Positions 40,030 through 47,700 of a stretch of DNA of 47,700 nucleotides are shown piece by piece. Numbering within the stretch: the stretch's first letter is position 1; each line of letters begins with the position of its first letter. The stretch lies in assembly GCA_025201805.1 (NCBI GenBank), contig MU619299.1:17807-65506 (forward strand), read 5' to 3'. Position numbers and translations under genes: made by a program. Origin of the DNA: Parasitella parasitica (Eukaryota; Mucoromycota; Mucoromycetes; Mucorales; Mucoraceae). The notes under the pieces are model-generated. The model did no database searches and was not told the DNA's origin. It saw nothing but the letters and a program-made list of their open reading frames with translations.

Positions 40030-42195
40030 TGTCTTTATAAAGCCAGCGTAGACCTTGAGCGCCTGATCTTTTTTTTTTTTTTTTTTTTTTCGGTCAAGCG
40101 AACTTCAGTGTGTTATTGTTGGAAAAAAGACGAAAACTGTAAGAAAACAATTCTTTAGCGATCTCAAACAAAAACAAAAAAAATTAATTTAAAGTACTGT
40201 ATTAGACTATGTGGCACTTTTTAACTACATATTTGCATAGCTTAGACCAAGTTTTTGTACTTTTTAAGTTGATATCAGTTAAACGTAACGACTTTCTTGA
40301 CTTTTTTCAGAAAAGTATTTTTCAAAATCTGAGCGTGAGATTGTCAGGCTAGGTACAGACATGCAAGTACTACCATTAAATAGCCAAGAAGCACACAATT
40401 TAATAATCGAGGTTTCAATTGTTTTTCTTTTGAATTAGTTAAGTTATGGCTTCTCAAAGCTAATGCTTTCTTCAAAAAAAGCACCATTTTTCTTTGATGG
40501 CGGAGATTAAACGCATCTAAAATTAGGAAGAACAAATTCTTTCAAAAACTCCATTTGGACAATTCGAAACCAAAATTACTCTTTCGAGGCAAGATATCAT
40601 CTCCCGATACTATGCATACCACGGCTGTCAGTTTATGATAATAGATGTATTTTTCGGCGCTCTACAAGATGGTATCATTTCATAATCCTCGTATGCTTAG
40701 AGAAGGAATTCTACCGAGAAAACCTCAAAAGCAAATTAAGAGGAAAAAATCAACATTTTGCTTAATCAAAGCGCATTTCTAGTCTTTTCAGATCAAGCAA
40801 TGACCTTTTATGATCATTTTCCTCCAATATATGATATAGTAAAAAGTTGCATTTTTGAGGTCTAAAGTGAGGATAATGCATAATTGATGATTTTGGATGT
40901 GTGGATACAAGGAAAAAATTGAAAAATCTGTCATTTTGCATCGAAAAATAAATCATGCTCAAATTGCACCAAAATCACATATAATATAGTTGTTTCCCAA
41001 TGGATACTATTTCTGGTGTTTTCAGGGCACTTTTGATTATGAAAATCAATCAAAAAATGGCACACGAAGCTAAGGTTTTTGATTTTAAGCTGTAAAAAAT
41101 ATCTATCTGGAGATGATATCAAGTCAATATCAATTCTATTACATGGCAAAGTCCTATAAAGTAAGTATAGTTGATACCACAAGAATACAATTTTTTAAGA
41201 TACCATAATCAAACAGATGTGGCCGATTGAGTTGTAAGCAGAAGATAATAATTAATGAATACAATGTTTTGCTGTGATGACCTCTTTTGATTTGTGAATA
41301 ATTCATAATTACCATTTTTAATTATGAGAATGCCTAATGTCAGTGATTTCAATGCTAATCATGTACAATAGAAAGTAGAGTAGAGGTTAGGATTGAGGTT
41401 GAGGGTAATTGTATTAACAAAAAGTAAAGCTTCATAATAAGCTTCTGATAAATTCCAGGTTCCAGGCACTGCACTTTCAAGTATCAAACTCTGACAAGGG
41501 GTAATTTGCTATACCAAACACATTTTTGCACACCAACCCGTCCTTGATATTGGATATGCTGACTTTACTCAACAGATGTAACATAAAATGATAATGCGAA
41601 GTTACAAAAATAGAGATTGTCATTTGCTGAATCTTCTATGATTTTTCATTGTGTAAATTCATATTTTGACAGATACGTACAAATGAATGCTTTATTAGTA
41701 TATACAGTTTAATTTGATATTTTGATGGTTTTGATGGTTTTGTGGTTTTGTGGTTTTGTGGTTTTGTGGTTTTGTGGTTTTGTGGTTTTGTGGTTTTGTG
41801 GTTTTGTGGTTTTGTGGTTTTGTGGTCTAACCATTTTTTTTAGTTTAAATACCTATGCAGTTCTATAGACTTGTCTAAATATTTGGGTTTATATAGATGT
41901 CTAATATCTAACGGAAATATCTGAAATAGTTAAATTATAGGTCGTTGGTGATTGTTCAGTTTTAGGTATCTAAAGTACATCCTGCAAAATGATTGCTTGA
42001 TCAATAATTAGGGCATCGCAATTTCGCATATCATGTTGAGATTTTCCCTCTTCTTTGGTATTTTTAATCTAAAATAGAAATCCTACTTGAAATATTCTTA
42101 AAGAGACATTTCTCTCTCAGAAACTTCTCAGCTTTTATCAAAAATAAAAGGCTTGTTATCAGAAACCCTAATGTATATCATCTCAATCACCATGC
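40030..42195 (-). repeat. Repeat arm B (inverted relative to arm C)
   Basis: Reverse complement of arm C. Every matching base pair of positions sums to 87,898, tested at the inner edge (42138/45760), the middle (41182/46716), the tandem array and 40344/47554. No net indel exists over at least 1,941 bp (40198-42138), and only one substitution was noticed, near the inner edge. The outer end (40030-40110) matches the end of copy A with the GCCAGCGTAGACC hairpin and a T tract. From 42139 to about 42195 it no longer matches C but does match fragment D. No coding capacity: the short frames it contains are merely mirrored in C. Confidence 0.92.
41720..41826 (+). repeat. TTTTGTGG tandem array in arm B
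   Basis: Two TTTTGATGG units followed by about eleven uninterrupted 8-bp TTTTGTGG units. The G/T-rich strand resembles a telomere-like or replication-slippage repeat. The mirrored array in arm C has the same length. Confidence 0.9.
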
Positions 42196-42348
42196 CCTTT
42201 GTCATTTACTGGAATTTTTTTCCAGAAACCATAAAAAGACTGTAAATGCATATTGCTTTGTAAGAACGTGACTAGGAAACCAGCTCTACAGTAATCCATC
42301 AACTGCGGTTTGGTCAACATTTTCTTCTTGGTTTTTACTCAATCCAAC

Positions 42349-45315
42349 ATGAGCAATAAGAGAAGAATTGATGGTATATACGTGCACATTGAGTCAGTTG
42401 GTATAACACACACTATAGCTGTTTACATATAAATGTAGAGCTCAGTGATGACGAAGATGATGATGATGTTCAATTAGATGATACTTTACAATCAAAGCTC
42501 TTTGGTAAATAAAGAAGATGTGTCCAACATTGTTGTAGCTTTGTATAACTTGTGTAATAGTTCCAAAAAATGCCAATCTCGAAATCAATTCTTTAAAATC
42601 AGGCAATGAAACCATTGTCGAGTCCAATAAGTCTGATTTCATTTCTCACATCTTTGGTCGTGAAGATTACACCAATCTCCCCTTAAAGCAAGACCACGCC
42701 TCTAGACCTCTGTGGATCAGTCCTGAGGATGGGCATATTATTTTGGAAGGTTTTTCACCTATTGCGGAGCAGGCTCAAGATTTCTTGGTTGCAATTAGTG
42801 AACCTGTCAGTCGGTAATATTGCTGTTGATTAAAATTTGGGTTTAACAGCGAAGAAACTCATAGTATATTCATAGGCCTGCTCACATTCACGAGTACAAA
42901 CTGACACCCTATTCATTATATGCTGCTGTTTCCGTAGGTTTAGAGACGGAGGATATTATTGAAGTTTTGAATCGTCTTTGCAAGGTGCCTGTTCCTGATT
43001 CCATCACCCAATTTATTCGTCAATGCACATTGTCATATGGTAAAGTTAAGTTGGTCTTGAAGCATAATCGTTATTATGTCGAATCTTCTCATCCCGAGAC
43101 ATTGCAAATGCTACTCAAAGATGCTGTTATCAATACGGGTCGTATTGTACGGGACGAAAATGACCAAATTATCAGTGCACCTGCTGGGTCTGCCGCGCTC
43201 TTGGTCAACTCAAAACCCACAGGAAAAGATCTGGCTATTCCTGGTGTCAAAAACCCCACGAAAACAGACGATGGCAGCGTTGAGAAGATTAAGGAAATGA
43301 CAGCCGAAGAAGATGAGCGAAAAAAAGAGGAAGAAAAGTTTTTTGGTGCAGTTGTAGGAATTGATAAAGAAGACGAAGAAGATGATTTTGGCGGGGAGCA
43401 GGTTCATTCGTTTGAAATTGCTGCAGAGCACGTAGAGGTAAATGTGTTTATTATATTTGTGATTTAGATGTAAATACTGATTTGGATGGTATCACAGAAC
43501 ATCAAAAAAAGATGTAATGACATTGACTATCCCATGTTGGAGGAATACGATTTCCGTAATGACACAGTCAATGCAAATCTCGAAATCGACCTCAAGCCGA
43601 CAACCACGATTCGTCCATATCAAGAAAAGAGTCTCTCTAAAATGTTTGGTAATGGGTAATGTATAGCGATCGATTTGATGTATAACTGAGAATGCTCAGA
43701 CATTTTGCCAATAATAGCCGTGCTCGTTCTGGAATTATCGTTCTTCCGTGCGGTGCTGGCAAAACTCTTGTTGGCATCACTGCTGCCTGTACTATTAAAA
43801 AGAGCTGTCTTGTGCTGTGTACATCTTCGTAAGCATCTCCCTACAATATAATGTCGCTTCTTGTTGCTAACCTTTCTTTGTAGTGTATCAGTCATGCAGT
43901 GGAAACAGCAATTTTTACAGTGGAGTAGTATCAAGGAAAATCAGGTTGCTGTATTTACATCTGATTGCAAAGAGAAATTTTCTGGTGCATCAGGTATCGT
44001 AATCTCAACCTATTCGATGGTGGCAAACAAGCGTAAACGTTCGTATGATGCTCAAAAGATGATGGAGTTTTTGGAGTCTCGTGAATGGGGATTTTTATTG
44101 TTGGATGAAGTGCACGTTGTGCCTGCAAATATGTTTCGAACTGTTGTTACAACCATTGCTGCACACGCCAAGTTGGGGCTGACAGCTACCTTGGTTCGTG
44201 AAGATGAAAAGATTGATGACCTCAACTTTTTGATCGGCCCCAAATTATATGAGGCCAATTGGATGGATTTGGCCAGTCGTGGTCATATTGCAAATGTACA
44301 GTGTGCCGAAGTATGGTGCCCGATGACGCCCGAATTTTACAAAGAGTATTTGTATGAAAACTCTCGAAAACGTACATTATTATACGTGATGAATCCAAAG
44401 AAGTTTCAAGCCTGCCAATACCTTATTGGATACCACGAGAGACGAGGCGACAAGATTATTGTCTTTTCCGATAACGTATATGCTCTTATCGTAAGTTGTT
44501 GGACCTAATCCACAAAAGTATTAATTGACATAACCTTGTTGGTAGGAATATGCCAAAAAATTAGGAAAACCTTACATTTATGGTGGTACTGGTCAACAGG
44601 AGCGTATGCGTATTTTGCAAAATTTTCAATACAATCCTGCCGTCAGCACAATCTTTTTGTCGAAGGTTGGCGACACAAGCATCGATTTGCCTGAAGCTAC
44701 TTGCTTGATCCAAATCTCTTCTCATTATGGCTCTAGACGGCAGGAAGCCCAGCGTTTGGGCCGTATTTTGAGAGCAAAGAGACGTAACGATGAAGGGTTC
44801 AATGCTTTCTTTTATTCGCTCGTTTCACGCGATACGCAAGAAATGTATTATTCTACAAAGCGCCAGCAGTTTCTAATTGATCAAGGTTATGCTTTCAAAG
44901 TTATCACAAATCTCGAAGGCATGGACAGTGATCCCGACATTGTGTTTAGAACTCATCAAGAGCAAATGGACCTTTTGAAGGCTGTATTATTAACAAACGA
45001 TGTAAGTTGTCGGCTTAAATCAGGTTGTTCCACTTACTAAGAGAAATATAGACTGATCTAAGAGACGAAGAGTTAATTAATGTGGATGATGTTGGTAAAA
45101 TTACTGACCGCAAGGTCGCTGCCAAGAACCGAGCATCAGGCCTGGTTAAAAGACAAGTTACGACAACAAAAACTCTTGCTGGTGGTGATAACATGGCCTA
45201 CCTTGAATACAACCGCAATTCTGGCGGCCAATTTTCTGGTCGTGGCCGTGGCAATGGCGGCGCTCCTCCGAAGGAACATCACACGCTTTTCAAAAAATTC
45301 ATGGGAAGAAAGTAG
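42349..45315 (+). CDS. SSL2: TFIIH helicase subunit XPB/Ssl2 (ERCC3)
   Basis: DNA translocase of TFIIH, needed for promoter opening in RNA polymerase II transcription and for nucleotide excision repair. Nine exons: 42349-42373, 42439-42504, 42561-42813, 42876-43437, 43498-43655, 43718-43828, 43884-44490, 44546-45001 and 45052-45315; 833 residues, all phases matching. The N-terminus is acidic (SDDEDDDD), followed by the XPB N-terminal domain ([20 protein letters not shown]) and the damage-recognition-like region. Helicase motifs are intact: Walker [12 protein letters not shown], Ia TSSVSVMQW, DEVH in [28 protein letters not shown] containing the XPB RED motif, [14 protein letters not shown]-type motif V ([14 protein letters not shown]) and motif [17 protein letters not shown]. 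The C-terminal tail has RGRGNGG. The gene is complete and sits alone on a 3.6-kb island between two inverted repeat arms. It should be essential, so its haploid copy must be functional. Confidence 0.97.
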
Positions 45316-45759
45316 TTTTGACCAAATTATTAAAAGCCCTTTGTAAATAACCACATGTTTTTGTTACATAAGAATGGCACATTCTAAAGCAGCAGATTTA
45401 TCATTATATTATCCTCTATTACAATCTTGGAAAAAAGAAAATATAGGCACTGTTTTATTTCACATGTCGCAGCAATTCACAACAGGAATCAGCTTTAAAA
45501 ACAATGCATTGGCATCTACAAAAGTCGAATGGGTCGAAGCAGGCTGTTGGCATGAATCCTGCTTTTTCTTGACAAAAAGAAGTTCTTTTTAGTTTTTTCA
45601 TATGACCAAAACGTAGAATTTAAACTATTTAGACCAGCAATATGGCCCTGATACGAAAAATAAATCCTTTGATAGTACTATAAGATCAAAAGTCCCTTTT
45701 GTGTGTGTGTGTGTTCCTTGAGGAAGGAGGGAACAACATTATAATCTATAGTCTTTTTA
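45316..45759. other. Right flank of XPB up to arm C
   Basis: Holds the small frame at 45374-45592 and a GT microsatellite (45701-45713). Nothing else supported. Confidence 0.4.
45374..45592 (+). pseudogene. Small ORF beside arm C, possibly truncated gene
   Basis: ATG-initiated frame of 72 residues: MAHSKAADLSLYYPLLQSWK... TKVEWVEAGCWHE, then a low-quality end SCFFLTKRSSF. A second open frame shifted by one base continues DKKKFFLVFSYDQNVEFKLF and RPAIWP to a stop at about 45650. This suggests a frameshift or a missed splice in one original reading frame of about 95 residues. I do not recognise it. It lies 58 bp after XPB and about 110 bp before the start of arm C, so it may be a gene whose end was cut when the repeat arm formed. 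Confidence 0.3.
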
Positions 45760-47700
45760 ATAAAAGCTAAGAAGTTTCTGAGAGAGAAATGTCTCTTTAA
45801 GAATATTTCAAGTAGGATTTCTATTTTAGATTAAAAATACCAAAGAAGAGGGAAAATCTCAACATGATATGCGAAATTGCGATGCCCTAATTATTGATCA
45901 AGCAATCATTTTGCAGGATGTACTTTAGATACCTAAAACTGAACAATCACCAACGACCTATAATTTAACTATTTCAGATATTTCCGTTAGATATTAGACA
46001 TCTATATAAACCCAAATATTTAGACAAGTCTATAGAACTGCATAGGTATTTAAACTAAAAAAAATGGTTAGACCACAAAACCACAAAACCACAAAACCAC
46101 AAAACCACAAAACCACAAAACCACAAAACCACAAAACCACAAAACCACAAAACCACAAAACCATCAAAACCATCAAAATATCAAATTAAACTGTATATAC
46201 TAATAAAGCATTCATTTGTACGTATCTGTCAAAATATGAATTTACACAATGAAAAATCATAGAAGATTCAGCAAATGACAATCTCTATTTTTGTAACTTC
46301 GCATTATCATTTTATGTTACATCTGTTGAGTAAAGTCAGCATATCCAATATCAAGGACGGGTTGGTGTGCAAAAATGTGTTTGGTATAGCAAATTACCCC
46401 TTGTCAGAGTTTGATACTTGAAAGTGCAGTGCCTGGAACCTGGAATTTATCAGAAGCTTATTATGAAGCTTTACTTTTTGTTAATACAATTACCCTCAAC
46501 CTCAATCCTAACCTCTACTCTACTTTCTATTGTACATGATTAGCATTGAAATCACTGACATTAGGCATTCTCATAATTAAAAATGGTAATTATGAATTAT
46601 TCACAAATCAAAAGAGGTCATCACAGCAAAACATTGTATTCATTAATTATTATCTTCTGCTTACAACTCAATCGGCCACATCTGTTTGATTATGGTATCT
46701 TAAAAAATTGTATTCTTGTGGTATCAACTATACTTACTTTATAGGACTTTGCCATGTAATAGAATTGATATTGACTTGATATCATCTCCAGATAGATATT
46801 TTTTACAGCTTAAAATCAAAAACCTTAGCTTCGTGTGCCATTTTTTGATTGATTTTCATAATCAAAAGTGCCCTGAAAACACCAGAAATAGTATCCATTG
46901 GGAAACAACTATATTATATGTGATTTTGGTGCAATTTGAGCATGATTTATTTTTCGATGCAAAATGACAGATTTTTCAATTTTTTCCTTGTATCCACACA
47001 TCCAAAATCATCAATTATGCATTATCCTCACTTTAGACCTCAAAAATGCAACTTTTTACTATATCATATATTGGAGGAAAATGATCATAAAAGGTCATTG
47101 CTTGATCTGAAAAGACTAGAAATGCGCTTTGATTAAGCAAAATGTTGATTTTTTCCTCTTAATTTGCTTTTGAGGTTTTCTCGGTAGAATTCCTTCTCTA
47201 AGCATACGAGGATTATGAAATGATACCATCTTGTAGAGCGCCGAAAAATACATCTATTATCATAAACTGACAGCCGTGGTATGCATAGTATCGGGAGATG
47301 ATATCTTGCCTCGAAAGAGTAATTTTGGTTTCGAATTGTCCAAATGGAGTTTTTGAAAGAATTTGTTCTTCCTAATTTTAGATGCGTTTAATCTCCGCCA
47401 TCAAAGAAAAATGGTGCTTTTTTTGAAGAAAGCATTAGCTTTGAGAAGCCATAACTTAACTAATTCAAAAGAAAAACAATTGAAACCTCGATTATTAAAT
47501 TGTGTGCTTCTTGGCTATTTAATGGTAGTACTTGCATGTCTGTACCTAGCCTGACAATCTCACGCTCAGATTTTGAAAAATACTTTTCTGAAAAAAGTCA
47601 AGAAAGTCGTTACGTTTAACTGATATCAACTTAAAAAGTACAAAAACTTGGTCTAAGCTATGCAAATATGTAGTTAAAAAGTGCCACATAGTCTAATACA
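45760..47700 (+). repeat. Repeat arm C, runs off window end
   Basis: Begins ATAAAAGC at 45760, exactly opposite 42138 in arm B, and matches B in reverse complement through to the last base of the window (partner 40198). Alignment with copy A begins at about 46,540 and shows the older, diverged state of the same family. The repeat probably continues about 170 bp beyond the window to the hairpin end seen in A and B. No gene inside. Confidence 0.92.
46072..46178 (-). repeat. TTTTGTGG tandem array in arm C
   Basis: Mirror image of the array in arm B (CCACAAAA on the plus strand), with equal unit number and the same two variant units at the far end. Confidence 0.9.

Noticed and set aside
40344-41182. 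Short frames (63, 66 and 83 codons) identical in arms B and C as possible conserved genes
   Set aside because: Identity merely reflects whole-arm identity; the diverged copy A does not keep these frames.
41720-41826. CRISPR-like array
   Set aside because: 8-bp units without spacers: a simple tandem repeat, in a fungal nuclear genome.
40030-47700. XPB as cargo of a composite transposon
   Set aside because: Arms carry no transposase, XPB is an essential housekeeping gene with normal introns, and no target duplication can be seen because arm C runs off the window.
1-47700. tRNA or rRNA genes
   Set aside because: No cloverleaf-consistent A/B box pair or rRNA sequence was found by eye; a tRNAscan-type search would be decisive.

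Overview
This window is nuclear DNA of a filamentous fungus, almost certainly of the Mucorales (Mucoromycota). The supporting signs are many short introns (about 33-100 nt, often GTAAGT...AG), AT-rich intergenic DNA with long poly-A/poly-T tracts, a rhizopuspepsin-like aspartic protease, a GPI-type chitin deacetylase, a Mucorales-type Rab2, and degenerate Tc1/mariner copies. Exon structures were built by hand; every complete multi-exon model below closes in frame (summed exon length divisible by three, phases matching at each junction).

Left part (1-3.8 kb): ribosomal protein eS6 (minus, 3' end outside the window), an Oca1-like phosphatase (plus) and a cytochrome P450 (minus). Next (3.9-7.5 kb) is a transposon-rich block. 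A Tc1/mariner element with a broken transposase sits inside an older copy (A) of a long non-coding repeat family, followed by a short fragment (D) of the same family in the opposite orientation.

Middle part (7.6-32 kb) is a dense housekeeping and regulatory region: an unrecognised multi-exon gene, a Zn2Cys6 transcription factor, proteasome subunit RPN8 divergent from a Rab2 GTPase, the meiotic endonuclease SPO11, EMC3, a secreted aspartic protease, a divergent lactate-dehydrogenase-like protein, a single-pass membrane protein, a class I cyclic-nucleotide phosphodiesterase, malic enzyme, a DUF2408 repeat protein and chitin deacetylase. Several tail-to-tail pairs are separated by only 14-35 bp.

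Right part (32-40 kb) is accessory: a small TIR element, a Cys-rich orphan gene, remnants of a transposase and of an NAD(P)-binding gene, a 256-bp tandem duplication, and an intact eight-exon orphan gene.

The end (40-47.7 kb) is the most striking structure. Two arms of the same repeat family (B and C), each at least 1,941 bp and essentially identical without indels, lie in inverted orientation around a 3.6-kb island. The island holds the complete gene for the TFIIH helicase XPB/Ssl2. Both arms carry a TTTTGTGG tandem array of the same length. This could be a very young inverted duplication, an arm-to-arm gene-conversion system, or an assembly artefact. Two N gaps (11563-11702 and 26081-26095) are present; both lie beside poly-A tracts.
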